Below are positions 1 to 8,175 of a stretch of 64,000 nt of DNA, one piece after another (position 1 is the stretch's first letter; the number at the start of each line of letters is the position of its first letter). The position numbers and the translations under genes were made by a program. The notes below the pieces were generated by a model. That model did no database searches. It was not told the origin of the DNA and worked only from the letters and a program-made list of their open reading frames with translations. This DNA is from Peptococcaceae bacterium (lineage in GTDB: Bacteria; Bacillota; DSM-12270; Thermacetogeniales; Thermacetogeniaceae). The stretch spans positions 1 to 64,000 of the forward strand of contig JAHFCR010000004.1 in NCBI GenBank assembly GCA_023249405.1, written 5' to 3'.

Positions 1-145
1 TCTTCATGTATAACCGCGCAGCAAACTGGGGCCATACGGCCAGTCGGGACCGAGCGCCCATCCAGACCCCCCGTGAAACAATAGGCCTGCTTAAATAGAC
101 TGACTTTCCCGGGCCTCAGGCGTTCTATCTCTCAACAGGATGCTA

Positions 146-208
146 ACCATAAAACAGGAGCGCAATAACACTGCACTGATGAGTGTTATTGCGCTCCTGT
201 TTTATGGT
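146..208. terminator. Bidirectional intrinsic terminator (27-bp perfect inverted repeat)
   Basis: Arms 146-172 and 182-208 are perfectly complementary around a 9-nt loop. The core stem AGGAGCGCAATAACACT is followed on both strands by GTTTTAT, so it can end transcription both ways. It lies just past the end of the corrinoid-protein gene (stop at 270) and should end the mtt-like operon. Bases 1-145 show no gene or other signal that I can support. Confidence 0.8.
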
Positions 209-269
209 CACTGTTTTTATAATAACTTTAGTGACTAGTATTATTCAATTATCCGACCACCAGCGTCCC

Positions 270-911
270 TTACTCCCCAAGAAGTGCTTTGCACAGGTCT
301 ATGGCAGAGGCAGCATCGGGAGCGAATCCATCGGCGCCTATTTCGTCGGAGAAGCGCTGGGAAATGGGCGCTCCCCCGACGATTACCTTAACCCGATCTC
401 GCAGCCCCTCTTCTTTTAATAGATCGATAGTGTCTTTCATCCTCAGCATGGTTGTGGTAAGCAGAGCAGACATCGCCACAATCTGAACGTCCTGTTCCTT
501 AACGGCCTGCACAAATCTTTCCGCCGGAAGGTCTATCCCCAGGTTGATCACTTTAAATCCCACGCTTTCCATCATCATGGCGACCAGGTTTTTGCCGATA
601 TCATGAAGGTCGCCTTTAACAGTGCCGATCGCCACTTTTCCGATAGAAGGCATATCTGCATCAGCCAGCACTACCTTTACAATTTCGATGCCCGCGCCCA
701 TGGCTTGCGCCGACATCAGTACTTCCGGCACGAACATCTCGCCGCTTTTAAACCGCGGCCCGACAATATTCATGCCGGCGATCAGGCCTTCGTTGATAAT
801 GCTCAGGGGGTTGTTGCCGGCATCCAACAACGCCTTTGTCGTCTCTCTTACCTTTGCGGCGTTGCCATTGACAACTTCTGTGCGCAGACTTTCGTAATCA
901 GCCATTTGCAT
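270..911 (-). CDS. Corrinoid (B12-binding) methyltransferase subunit, MttC/MtbC family
   Basis: Small corrinoid protein that carries a methyl group between two methyltransferases in anaerobic methylamine or quaternary-amine use. An N-terminal helical cap region (about residues 1-85) is followed by a Rossmann-like B12 domain with DLHDIGK at residues 101-107, where His103 is the lower cobalt ligand. The next stretch, VINLGIDLPAERF, is typical of the family. At 213 aa it is a normal length. The start is ATG 911 (AAGGAGG 4 nt upstream) or ATG 905 (10 nt). It is the last gene of a three-gene operon, 31 nt after the methyltransferase. The cognate substrate cannot be read from this subunit. Confidence 0.9.
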   Translation of the reverse strand: MQMADYESLRTEVVNGNAAKVRETTKALLDAGNNPLSIINEGLIAGMNIVGPRFKSGEMFVPEVLMSAQAMGAGIEIVKVVLADADMPSIGKVAIGTVKGDLHDIGKNLVAMMMESVGFKVINLGIDLPAERFVQAVKEQDVQIVAMSALLTTTMLRMKDTIDLLKEEGLRDRVKVIVGGAPISQRFSDEIGADGFAPDAASAIDLCKALLGE

Positions 912-942
912 ACTTCCTCCTTGCCCTTGGTTGTTATTTTCG

Positions 943-2373
943 TTAATTGTTATTCTCAACCGTTTTAATGTAATCTTTCAAATCTTTGTCCAGCTGGTCA
1001 TCGATGAGTGAATCCGGAGCGTTGTTCAGTATTTCTTTGCATTTCTTATTGGCGGTAACTACTATTTCTTCGGCGCCGTTCTGCTGCCATTGATCGTAGG
1101 AGTTCCAGTCAGACAGCGTGGGCTGCCATGCCGCCCGGCACTGTTCGACAGTATCTGGATGCCAGAGGTATCCTGCATCATGGCCCACTTCCCGAATCAG
1201 CTCGACCGAGAGAGCCTTATCGGACGTGTCTATACCCTTCAGAAGACGCCTAATGCGGCTGATCACCTCAGTATCGATCAAGAATTTTTCATAAGAAGTG
1301 GTTAGCAGGTTTTCCAGGGTGCCAACGGACTGGCTAGTTAGTTGAACACCCGCCAGGGCCGTGAACAGCATGCTTTGCATTTCTTCAAACCCGGCCTGAT
1401 AGTCAACCAGCTTGGAACTGGTAATGCCTACTTGACCCCTGGCCGGCAAATGGTAAAACTTGATCATCTGCAGGCAGGCAACAAGCAATAGGGCTGTTTC
1501 CGGACAAGCACACTCCCAGGTTGCCAGCCTCATGTTTCCGAAAGTGGAACTGGCGGAAGGTATGAAGGGAACTCCCGGATTGACCAGTTGAGCGAGAACA
1601 AGTCCCGCTAGCATCTCGGTATTCTCTAGGACCACTGTTCCCAGAATGCTGACAGGAGCAGTAATTCCGGACATCGGAGCCGTGACTACAAGAACCGGCT
1701 GATTCCATCTGGCATACTCGATGATGCCATCACACGCATAATCCGAATAAACCAGTGGGCTGTTCGGACATACTGCATGCCAGGTTACGTAATTATCCTT
1801 CAGGAATCCCTTTTTTCCAAAAGAGATCTCCATCATTTCAAGAGACTCACGCTTTTGTTGGGTATCATCTAATTCCATAGGGGCAAGCAGGGGTTTATCT
1901 GAGTTCCTGATCGATTCATAGGTCATGTATACCCCCCTGAGTCTCTGCTTAACATCTTGGGGGCTAATTGGCTCAAATCCCGCGATATCTATGTCATCAC
2001 AGGCCTGAAACAGCTTCTGCAGCTTCACGAAATCATTGATGGTACCGCTCCTGCGCCCGTTGTCCATGTCGGTGACATAGATCTCTCCTCCTGGAGGATG
2101 GATCAGCAGGCCTTCACCCACTATTACGGACCGCTGGTCATTACGGGCCCTCAGCTTAAACTTGCCGGGGCATTTCTTCAGAGAATCCTCTACCAGTTGG
2201 CGAGTTAAATAAACTGTTTTCCCCTCAACTTTTGCGCCATGCTCCTTGAAGATGCTCAGCGCTTCTTCACCATGAAACACGACTCCCGTCTCTTGCAAAA
2301 TCTTGAGACTGGCCTCATGAACCCTGACGCAATCCTCTTTGGTCAACACTTCAATTCTGTAATTTACTGCCAC
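943..2373 (-). CDS. MttB-family (COG5598) corrinoid-dependent methyltransferase, non-pyrrolysine type
   Basis: Member of the trimethylamine methyltransferase (MttB) superfamily, 476 aa, which moves a methyl group from a methylated amine to the corrinoid of the partner protein. True TMA methyltransferases have an in-frame amber codon for pyrrolysine; this frame is open throughout with no internal TAG. By family knowledge it therefore belongs to the larger non-Pyl group whose characterised members use glycine betaine, proline betaine or carnitine. The start is GTG 2373, with GAGGAGG 8 nt upstream. The corrinoid gene follows directly. No RamA-type activase or MtgA/MtbA-type second methyltransferase is in the window. 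The exact substrate is unknown. Confidence 0.88.
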   Translation of the reverse strand: MAVNYRIEVLTKEDCVRVHEASLKILQETGVVFHGEEALSIFKEHGAKVEGKTVYLTRQLVEDSLKKCPGKFKLRARNDQRSVIVGEGLLIHPPGGEIYVTDMDNGRRSGTINDFVKLQKLFQACDDIDIAGFEPISPQDVKQRLRGVYMTYESIRNSDKPLLAPMELDDTQQKRESLEMMEISFGKKGFLKDNYVTWHAVCPNSPLVYSDYACDGIIEYARWNQPVLVVTAPMSGITAPVSILGTVVLENTEMLAGLVLAQLVNPGVPFIPSASSTFGNMRLATWECACPETALLLVACLQMIKFYHLPARGQVGITSSKLVDYQAGFEEMQSMLFTALAGVQLTSQSVGTLENLLTTSYEKFLIDTEVISRIRRLLKGIDTSDKALSVELIREVGHDAGYLWHPDTVEQCRAAWQPTLSDWNSYDQWQQNGAEEIVVTANKKCKEILNNAPDSLIDDQLDKDLKDYIKTVENNN

Positions 2374-2451
2374 GATAGCCCCTCCTCAGCAATTATTATC
2401 ACCATAATTTTTTATCAATCTCAAACCAGCTAGTGATAAAACTCTGCAGGA

Positions 2452-3657
2452 TTAGATTTCCCCAATCATCTTCACGATCGCTTCCCGATGTTTGTCCACC
2501 CAGTTCATGCACTTCACCTGATGCTGCAGATAGAAAAGGTATTCGTACACGTTCAGGGTCACGTCGTCGTAATAGGCCCGGATGCACCACAAGACCAGGT
2601 ATATGTTTCCGGCATTGAGCATCTCGGGCAGATAGCGCTTCTCTGTTTCGTTGAGCGGGGACAGCCCTCCCAGATCCTTGAGTCTGTTCTGGTAGGCCTC
2701 CAGGAAAACCTTGCAGCGATCCAGGTGCAGGACTCCGTCCAGTTCACTTATCCAGGAAGCGCAGAAGTAAACGAGGGCGAGACCGATTTCAAAGACCCGC
2801 AGGTCGACCTTCGACCAATCAAAGTCGAAGACGCCGACTACCTTGTTGTCATGGAACTTCATGTTGCCGGGGTGGCAGTCGCATTGAATCGGATTCAAGG
2901 GCAGCTTGGCCCTGTCTTCCCTGGAAATTGTGAGTTTGCCAATCACCTCTATAATCCTGGGAAGATTCTTTCTATAATAGTCGGTAAACATGTTATTAAC
3001 GTCCACTGCGGCCCATTCTGTAAATCTTCCGGGAAGCGTGGGCAGCAGGTCCAGGATCTCCAGCTCCTGCCTTGCCCATCCTTTAGGATCGAAATCCTTC
3101 ACTGCGTTATGGAAGGTAGCCATGACTTCAGCAACGCTGGCAAGCTCCCCGTTTGTCAATTCATTTTCAACCCAGTTATACTTGTCCTCGCCTTCTAAAA
3201 ACTCGTAGACCGCAAAATAATAGTTAAGCTGGTCCTCGCCCGTACCCTCAGACGCCACGACGAAGCTTTTACCGTTACGAGCGGAGATGGTATTGGCCAC
3301 CTCTTTGGCGCCATTCTTCTTGGCGTAGGCCAGCAAGTTGTGTTCCAGATAAATCTCCTTCTCGACTTTGCCCTTACTGTATTTCCTTATAAAGTAGACG
3401 TATTTCTTGCCGTCCTTTTCAGTGTAAAAGGCGAAGCTCCTATTGATATAGCCGCCAAACATCTCGTAAACATCAGTTACCGTGCCAATGTCATAGTTAT
3501 TCTCGACCACGCTTTTAATCTGGAGATACAGGTATCCCAGTTCCAGGGTTTCCTCCGCATCTCTGGCCACCCTGCCCATGCTCTTGTTTTGGATCAGCAT
3601 ATTTAGAATCGTGTCTGCACCCAGATGTTTTACGTGAAGCATTTTACTGGTATCCAA
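2452..3657 (-). CDS. APH/choline-kinase-like phosphotransferase
   Basis: 401-aa protein of the aminoglycoside phosphotransferase/choline kinase fold. The catalytic loop reads CDCHPGNMKF and the metal-binding segment VVGVFDFDW, both in the expected order in the C-terminal half. The N-terminal lobe (YINRSFAF, then KKYVYFIRKY) fits the nucleotide-binding sheet. I place the start at TTG 3657 because GGAGG lies 7 nt upstream; a longer open frame reaches 3840 but has no ribosome site. It is first in the mtt-like operon, downstream of a sigma54 promoter. A role in phosphorylating a small alcohol or amine related to the demethylation substrate is inference from position; other family members are antibiotic or sugar kinases. 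Confidence 0.75.
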   Translation of the reverse strand: MDTSKMLHVKHLGADTILNMLIQNKSMGRVARDAEETLELGYLYLQIKSVVENNYDIGTVTDVYEMFGGYINRSFAFYTEKDGKKYVYFIRKYSKGKVEKEIYLEHNLLAYAKKNGAKEVANTISARNGKSFVVASEGTGEDQLNYYFAVYEFLEGEDKYNWVENELTNGELASVAEVMATFHNAVKDFDPKGWARQELEILDLLPTLPGRFTEWAAVDVNNMFTDYYRKNLPRIIEVIGKLTISREDRAKLPLNPIQCDCHPGNMKFHDNKVVGVFDFDWSKVDLRVFEIGLALVYFCASWISELDGVLHLDRCKVFLEAYQNRLKDLGGLSPLNETEKRYLPEMLNAGNIYLVLWCIRAYYDDVTLNVYEYLFYLQHQVKCMNWVDKHREAIVKMIGEI

Positions 3658-3862
3658 ACCATATTCCTCCCTTTCAATTAACGGTTGTTGTAAATTTAGT
3701 AGAATTATACTTCCATTTAATCGATTATTATTACCTCGATGCAAGCATGTCCGGGGTGCGTCCGCTCCTGCCATATCCCTATTCGCATCACTCCTTCGCA
3801 TGATTCTCCCAGAGTTACAAAATAGTTTTCCTAAACACAATCATTCGCTTACTCAACTGAAG

Positions 3863-3878
3863 AGCAATTTCTATGCCA
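3863..3878 (-). promoter_or_regulatory. Sigma54 (-24/-12) promoter of the mtt-like operon
   Basis: The minus strand reads TGGCATAGAAATTGCT, a close match to TGGCACG-N4-TTGCW with the invariant GG and GC at the right spacing. It points toward the phosphotransferase-mttB-mttC operon and leaves a leader of about 195 nt. A sigma54 activator gene lies at 4780-6240. Confidence 0.75.
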
Positions 3879-3895
3879 TCATAAAAGGCGATAAT

Positions 3896-3918
3896 AAACC
3901 CTTGCACTGCAAGGGTTT
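3896..3918. promoter_or_regulatory. Near-perfect palindrome upstream of the sigma54 promoter
   Basis: Arms AAACCCTTGCA (3896-3906) and TGCAAGGGTTT (3908-3918) flank a single C. It starts 18 bp upstream of the -24 element, between divergent transcription units, so an operator is more likely than a terminator. The binding protein is unknown. Confidence 0.4.
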
Positions 3919-4030
3919 TAAGTTTAAAACGCTATGAGAGTCTCCACAGGTAATACATAGGAAGAACATAATTTGTTCTACCCTGTTCTATTAATATGCT
4001 GCCAGGTACTAGGCCAGGGGGAATCTCTAT

Positions 4031-4052
4031 TATTCATGAACATTTTTTATTC
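4031..4052. promoter_or_regulatory. Putative enhancer (UAS) for the sigma54 activator, copy 1
   Basis: TATTCATGAACATTTT followed by T and TATTC. The same 22 bp with one change occurs at 8254-8275. This copy lies about 153-174 bp upstream of the -24 element at 3878, the distance expected for a bacterial enhancer-binding protein. It is also just upstream of the TetR promoter. Confidence 0.6.
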
Positions 4053-4061
4053 ACTGGCGTA

Positions 4062-4089
4062 TGGACAGAGATCGATAATGTTATATAAT
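4062..4089 (+). promoter_or_regulatory. SigA-type promoter of the TetR gene
   Basis: TGGACA (4062-4067), a 16-bp spacer and TATAAT (4084-4089), in front of the TetR start at 4127. Confidence 0.6.
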
Positions 4090-4092
4090 ATA

Positions 4093-4112
4093 CCTAACGA
4101 ACGTTAGTTAGG
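4093..4112. promoter_or_regulatory. Putative TetR operator (autoregulation)
   Basis: Nested inverted repeats: CCTAAC...GTTAGG as the outer arms and CTAAC/GTTAG as inner arms around GAAC. It lies immediately after the -10 box, at the expected start point, so a bound TetR dimer would block its own promoter. Confidence 0.55.
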
Positions 4113-4126
4113 AAGGTCGTGGTCAG

Positions 4127-4708
4127 GTGACAAAACAAAGGATCAAGCAAGAAGCGCTTGCCCTCTTTGTTAAAAATGGTTATGCGGGGACATCCATATC
4201 TAGTATTGCCATTAATGTAAATATCAGAGCTCCGTCGATCTATGCTCATTTCGAAAGCAAAGAAGCCTTATTCATGACTATTTTTCAGGATGTATTGGAC
4301 GAGAAACTGGATAAGCTTGAAGAGATCAGAAATCAAACTGAAAATAAAGGGATTGAAGAACTGCTGCAGGCTATTTTAGCAGATCACCTGTTACAGATTG
4401 AGACCGCTCGCGATAAAGCAGTCTTTTTCCGAAGAAATAGCCTGTTTCCTCCAGATAATTTAAAAGAAAAAACCCGTAAAATATTAAAATCTTACGAAGA
4501 GAGATATTCAGCATTGTTGATACCCGCTTTTTCCAACGGTGTGCAGCAGGGGGCAATTAAAAATGAAGCTGTTTCCAAATTACTAGCAGCATTTTATTGC
4601 CTTGCGGATGGGCTGTACGTTTTGTCACATTATTACGAAATGGCTGCCTATAAAAAAATTGTCGGGGATGCCTGGGATTTATTCTGGTCGTCCATAAAAA
4701 TATCATAA
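4127..4708 (+). CDS. TetR/AcrR-family transcriptional regulator
   Basis: 193-aa one-component repressor. The N-terminal helix-turn-helix (about residues 5-50) includes GYAGTSISSIAINVNI and the recognition segment APSIYAHFESKEALF, classic for the family. The C-terminal part is an alpha-helical ligand and dimer domain of unknown specificity. The start is GTG 4127, right after a promoter and an inverted repeat that suggest autoregulation. It sits between the divergent mtt-like operon and the sigma54 activator on the same strand, so it may also influence them. The ligand cannot be predicted. Confidence 0.88.
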   Translation: MTKQRIKQEALALFVKNGYAGTSISSIAINVNIRAPSIYAHFESKEALFMTIFQDVLDEKLDKLEEIRNQTENKGIEELLQAILADHLLQIETARDKAVFFRRNSLFPPDNLKEKTRKILKSYEERYSALLIPAFSNGVQQGAIKNEAVSKLLAAFYCLADGLYVLSHYYEMAAYKKIVGDAWDLFWSSIKIS

Positions 4709-4779
4709 TTAAAACATCCAGATGACTCCGTTATTGGCATATTTATGAAATATACATAATTGTCTGGGGGGGTATTTAT

Positions 4780-6240
4780 ATGCTCAATATCGCCGATCAA
4801 CTCCGTGAACTGGAAAATAAATACGCGTCGCTCGAACAGGAAAACCAATTGCTTAAGGATATAATTGAAAAGATTCATGAATCAGTCTTTGTCGTCGATG
4901 AAAAAAGCACAGTAACTCTATATAATCGCGAGACCGAAAGAATCGAGGGCATGAATAAAAAAGATGTCTTGGGTAAAGCGGAGAATGAGGTGTACCCTGA
5001 CTATGCCTGGTCAGAGGACGTGACAAACAGGGTGATCAAAACAGGCAAACCGATCATTGAACAGCCTTACAAATATTCACTCCCCGGTGGGCGTAAAGTC
5101 GATATTATCTTTAGCACCTTTCCTTTTTATTATCAGGGCAAGCTGGCTGCTATCTACACTATCGCCAGAAATATGAATCAGATCGGCGAATTTATCGCAT
5201 ATACCTTAGAAATGCAAAAAAAATCCATCAAGGATGACCATCATCATCATCATCATAATGGCGCCACCTATCTTCTTGACGACATAGTCGGCGCCAGCGT
5301 CAAACATCGTGAAACGGTGTTATCGGCCAGAAAAATATCCGGTCATAATTCACCTGTTTTAATTATTGGAGAAACTGGCACCGGAAAAGAGCTTTTTGCG
5401 CATGGGATTCATAATGCCAGCTTATATTCCAAGGGTCCGTTTGTTCCCATCAACTGTGCGGCCATTCCAGAAACGCTGCTTGAGAGCTTACTCTTTGGCA
5501 CCGTAAAAGGCGCTTTTACCGGAGCCGTTGATATGCCTGGCCTATTTGAACAGGCAGAAGACGGGACTATTTTCTTGGATGAGATCAATTCCATGCAGTC
5601 TCCCCTTCAAGCCAAACTCTTGCGAGTCCTGCAAGACAAAGTGGTCAGAAGAATCGGAAGCAAGGGTGAAATACCGATCAACTGCAGAATCATCAGCGCT
5701 ACCAATGTGGACCCTTTTATATCAGTTAAGGAACCGGTAATTCGTCCAGACCTGCTTTTCCGGTTGGCAACTGTTGCTATCAATATTCCACCGCTCAGAG
5801 AAAGAAAAGAGGATATTCAAGTTCTCACCAGGCATTTTATAAAAAAATACAATGCCAAATTTGGCTTGTTTATTAATAATATTTCCCCCGAATTAGAAAC
5901 TCTTTTTAACCGGTACGATTGGCCGGGAAATATTAGAGAGTTGGAAAACATCATTGAAAGCGCCCTGAATTTTGTGGAGATTGAGGAAAAGGTGCTGGCG
6001 CTGGGTCACTTGCCCGAATATTTTAGATCAAGACTGCTGAACGCCACGCACAACCAACAGGCGGTCCCTAATATTAAAGGAACTCTTCGAACCACTCTGA
6101 TGGAAGTGGAGAAAAACATTATCGTAGCTGCCCTGCAAAAAAATGAGGGCAATGTTACTAAGACTGCCGAAGACTTGGGCGTATTGAGACAGAACTTACA
6201 TTATAGAATCAGGAGATTTAAAATAATAAACAATTCTTGA
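4780..6240 (+). CDS. PAS-AAA+-Fis sigma54-dependent transcriptional activator
   Basis: 486-aa enhancer-binding protein that drives open-complex formation by sigma54 polymerase. A short coiled coil (about 5-30) and a PAS domain (about 30-140, with VFVVDEKSTVTLYNRE) precede an AAA+ domain holding Walker A GETGTGKE near residue 200, the sigma54-contact loop GAFTGA at about 244-249, and Walker B GTIFLDEIN. A Fis-type HTH (GNVTKTAEDLGVLRQNLHYR) ends the protein. Six consecutive His codons (residues 154-159) lie in the PAS-AAA+ linker. There is no receiver domain, so a small ligand sensed by PAS is likely. Sigma54 promoters with a shared upstream element flank this gene on both sides, which suggests its targets. 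Confidence 0.93.
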   Translation: MLNIADQLRELENKYASLEQENQLLKDIIEKIHESVFVVDEKSTVTLYNRETERIEGMNKKDVLGKAENEVYPDYAWSEDVTNRVIKTGKPIIEQPYKYSLPGGRKVDIIFSTFPFYYQGKLAAIYTIARNMNQIGEFIAYTLEMQKKSIKDDHHHHHHNGATYLLDDIVGASVKHRETVLSARKISGHNSPVLIIGETGTGKELFAHGIHNASLYSKGPFVPINCAAIPETLLESLLFGTVKGAFTGAVDMPGLFEQAEDGTIFLDEINSMQSPLQAKLLRVLQDKVVRRIGSKGEIPINCRIISATNVDPFISVKEPVIRPDLLFRLATVAINIPPLRERKEDIQVLTRHFIKKYNAKFGLFINNISPELETLFNRYDWPGNIRELENIIESALNFVEIEEKVLALGHLPEYFRSRLLNATHNQQAVPNIKGTLRTTLMEVEKNIIVAALQKNEGNVTKTAEDLGVLRQNLHYRIRRFKIINNS

Positions 6241-6465
6241 TTCAGGTGTGGTTTTAACCACACCTGAATCTTAGAGGATGTTATCCAGGAGCTTAGCGCC
6301 GCTTGCCTGTGCCGTTTTCTGACGTGCAGCCGTCCTTTGAGGCTGAGACGAAGTCGGGGTACCCACCTTTGGTGGGTCGGGCTGCCTTCAGGCCGGGCGT
6401 CAGCCCGGATACGGCGCTCCCGCTTCAAGAAGCGGGAGTCTTAGCGGCGGTTAGCTATCGGATAA
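6239..6465 (+). repeat. Structured RNA-like repeat, copy 1
   Basis: Longest of three copies (about 227 nt). It opens with a 15-bp hairpin (6239-6270) that starts in the stop codon of the activator gene, followed by a conserved CTTAG box, TTATCCAGGAGCTTAGCGCC, a variable interior with stable hairpins, and the conserved 3' end GGCGGTTAGCTATCGGATAA. TTATCC pairs with GGATAA, and CGCCGCT with AGCGGCG. The 5' hairpin may also end transcription of the activator gene, but no T-run follows it. Confidence 0.75.
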
Positions 6466-6476
6466 ATTGATTGCCC

Positions 6477-6525
6477 AAAGACGGGGGAAGCGGAGAGGCG
6501 TATGCCCGCCGCTTCCCCCGTCTTT
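6477..6525. terminator. 17-bp hairpin, possible terminator of the EamA operon
   Basis: Arms 6477-6493 and 6509-6525 (AAAGACGGGGGAAGCGG and its complement) with a 15-nt loop. On the minus strand it follows the operon ending at 6583, but the T-run is short. Its right arm and loop overlap a second hairpin (6502-6511 with 6541-6550), so the two folds exclude each other. Confidence 0.5.
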
Positions 6526-6582
6526 GATCCAACGGGCTCACGGCGGGCATGTTAGCTCGATCATGTTTTGGATCGCGGATTG

Positions 6583-6882
6583 CTAGCCAATTATTTTTGG
6601 ATCCCAGTTTTTAGGTAATAAACTCAGTCTGCTTCTTCCAAAATCCGTTATTTTAAAGGTTTCAATCAGTTCTCCCTGCTCATCGAGCGTCATGTCGGAC
6701 GCACAAAGCAAGCCTGATGCCTGCATGGAATGAAGGTGCAGCTTGATCGTCGACATCCGGTATTGCCCCTCATTGCCGTACTCTTTCTTCAGGATATCGA
6801 AGACCTCTTGATCCGAGAGCGCCTCGTGTTCATCCATCAACGTCAAGACCCGGAACCTCATGGGCAGTTTCATGTCCTTCAC
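6583..6882 (-). CDS. Small winged-helix-like protein of unknown function
   Basis: 99-aa soluble protein with no family I can name. Its helix pattern (DQEVFDILKKEY, then TIKLHLHSMQASGLL) followed by a short beta-like ending (TFKITDFGRSRLSLLP) resembles a winged-helix DNA-binding domain. The start is GTG 6882 or ATG 6873; both lie just after the transporter stop at 6890, so translation is probably coupled. Being the second gene of a sigma54-driven operon suggests a local regulatory role, but that is inference. Confidence 0.55.
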   Translation of the reverse strand: MKDMKLPMRFRVLTLMDEHEALSDQEVFDILKKEYGNEGQYRMSTIKLHLHSMQASGLLCASDMTLDEQGELIETFKITDFGRSRLSLLPKNWDPKIIG

Positions 6883-6889
6883 CCTTTCC

Positions 6890-7903
6890 TCAGACTTCTC
6901 TGATGTTGATAAGCTCTTTAGGATTAGCCACGATTAGAACAGCACCAAGCGTGATGATCACCGAGCCGGCGATCAGGGTCGGAGTCATCGGCGAATGCAT
7001 GATTAGCCAGCCAAAAAAGACGCCCCAGAGAGCATAGGTGATGTTCAATCCGGTTGTGCGGGCCGCTCCGGTCATATTGAGCCCTTTATAATAGCATAGG
7101 TAAGACATTCCTGAGATAACGCCTGCCAGCAGCAGCCACCACAGACTGGCGTGCACGAAGACTCGGCCAAAGAGCGACAGGGCACCGAACAGGGGGATGA
7201 TCGCCACCAGGTAAACCACAAAGGAAGTGGCCTCACGGATGCCGGAACTCACTTCCGGGTCGACCATATCCATGCCGTAGGTGGCGATCACGCCTTCAGC
7301 CGCCCAGCCAAAGGTTGCCAGCGTTGCAAAGATCAGACCCAAGTAAAAGTGTGGAAAGTTGCCGGTGGGCGGTGCATATCCCACCACGATGGCGCCTACA
7401 ACTGTCAAGATGATGCCAAACCATACGCGGGACATGATCTTTTCCTTCAGGAAGATTGCGGCAAAGATAGCGCCTACTGCAGGAAAAGCGGTTGTGATTG
7501 CCAGTGTGTACATGGGGCCGGCCATGTTGATCCCCACCAGGTAACCGGACATGGCGATCGGCCCGGCGCATAGTGCTCCCAGACAGACCAGCATGCCGGG
7601 TTTTGTGCGCAATGTCCGCCCGTATTCCAAGAATTTACCACTGAACAGGTTGTAGAAAAATAAGAGCAGACTGCCGCCGCCCTCGTTTAAGGTGGCCCCA
7701 ACGAGAGGCGCAGCGTAAAGCGAAACCACTCCGACAAAAGGCGCCATTGCCAGGGCAATACCCAGGATGATACCGTTCATTCCCCATGTGATACCGGATC
7801 CAAGAGCCCATACCAAACCTTGCTTGGCGTGCGATACTCGCAGATCAAGAGCTTTTTGCTGTGCCTTGGCGCGTAGTTCTACTGTGGAGTTGATCACTGA
7901 CAT
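6890..7903 (-). CDS. EamA/DMT-superfamily (RhaT-like) transporter
   Basis: 337-aa integral membrane protein with about ten hydrophobic segments after a 25-residue soluble N-terminus. It shows the duplicated EamA layout, including TAFPAVGAIFAAIFLKEKI at the end of the first half and the matching TGLNITYALWGVFFGWLI in the second. Family members move sugars, amino acids or metabolites. The start is ATG 7903 with GAGGAGG upstream. The leader carries a sigma54 promoter (8095-8110) and the same upstream element as the mtt-like operon. A role in moving the methylated substrate or its product is therefore plausible but unproven. Confidence 0.8.
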   Translation of the reverse strand: MSVINSTVELRAKAQQKALDLRVSHAKQGLVWALGSGITWGMNGIILGIALAMAPFVGVVSLYAAPLVGATLNEGGGSLLLFFYNLFSGKFLEYGRTLRTKPGMLVCLGALCAGPIAMSGYLVGINMAGPMYTLAITTAFPAVGAIFAAIFLKEKIMSRVWFGIILTVVGAIVVGYAPPTGNFPHFYLGLIFATLATFGWAAEGVIATYGMDMVDPEVSSGIREATSFVVYLVAIIPLFGALSLFGRVFVHASLWWLLLAGVISGMSYLCYYKGLNMTGAARTTGLNITYALWGVFFGWLIMHSPMTPTLIAGSVIITLGAVLIVANPKELINIREV

Positions 7904-8094
7904 CCGTTTTCCTCCTCTTCTTATTTTTCAATGCACATCCTTTTTTTCATAAAAACCTACTTTTACGTCCAACAGCTAAAGCTATCTTCCCGACCCCCTT
8001 CTGCCCTCCTTTTCTCCAAGCAACCCCTGCTTGACAGTTTCATTTACGAATCAAAACCAAACAATAATAGTTTTGATTCCTTGTTTTATGCTAG

Positions 8095-8110
8095 CGCAAA
8101 TTTCATGCCA
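8095..8110 (-). promoter_or_regulatory. Sigma54 (-24/-12) promoter of the EamA transporter operon
   Basis: The minus strand reads TGGCATGAAATTTGCG, matching the sigma54 consensus with correct GG-GC spacing. The leader to ATG 7903 would be about 180 nt and contains an inverted repeat (8048-8057 with 8070-8079). Confidence 0.75.
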
Positions 8111-8175
8111 TAAAAGCATAGATCCCGCTAGTTCCTTATTTGCAAGGATCATCCGGTCTTGTTCCGGTCTGAAGT

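Noticed and set aside
943-2373. True pyrrolysine-type trimethylamine methyltransferase
   Set aside because: The 476-codon frame has no in-frame TAG, and no Pyl genes are in the window.
3735-3760. Another sigma54-like match (GGACATGCTTGCAT on the minus strand)
   Set aside because: The GG-to-GC distance is two bases too short; the site at 3863-3878 fits fully.
6239-6270. 15-bp hairpin taken at first as a simple terminator of the sigma54 activator gene
   Set aside because: It lacks a T-run and aligns with the first hairpin of the other two structured repeats, so it belongs to that element.
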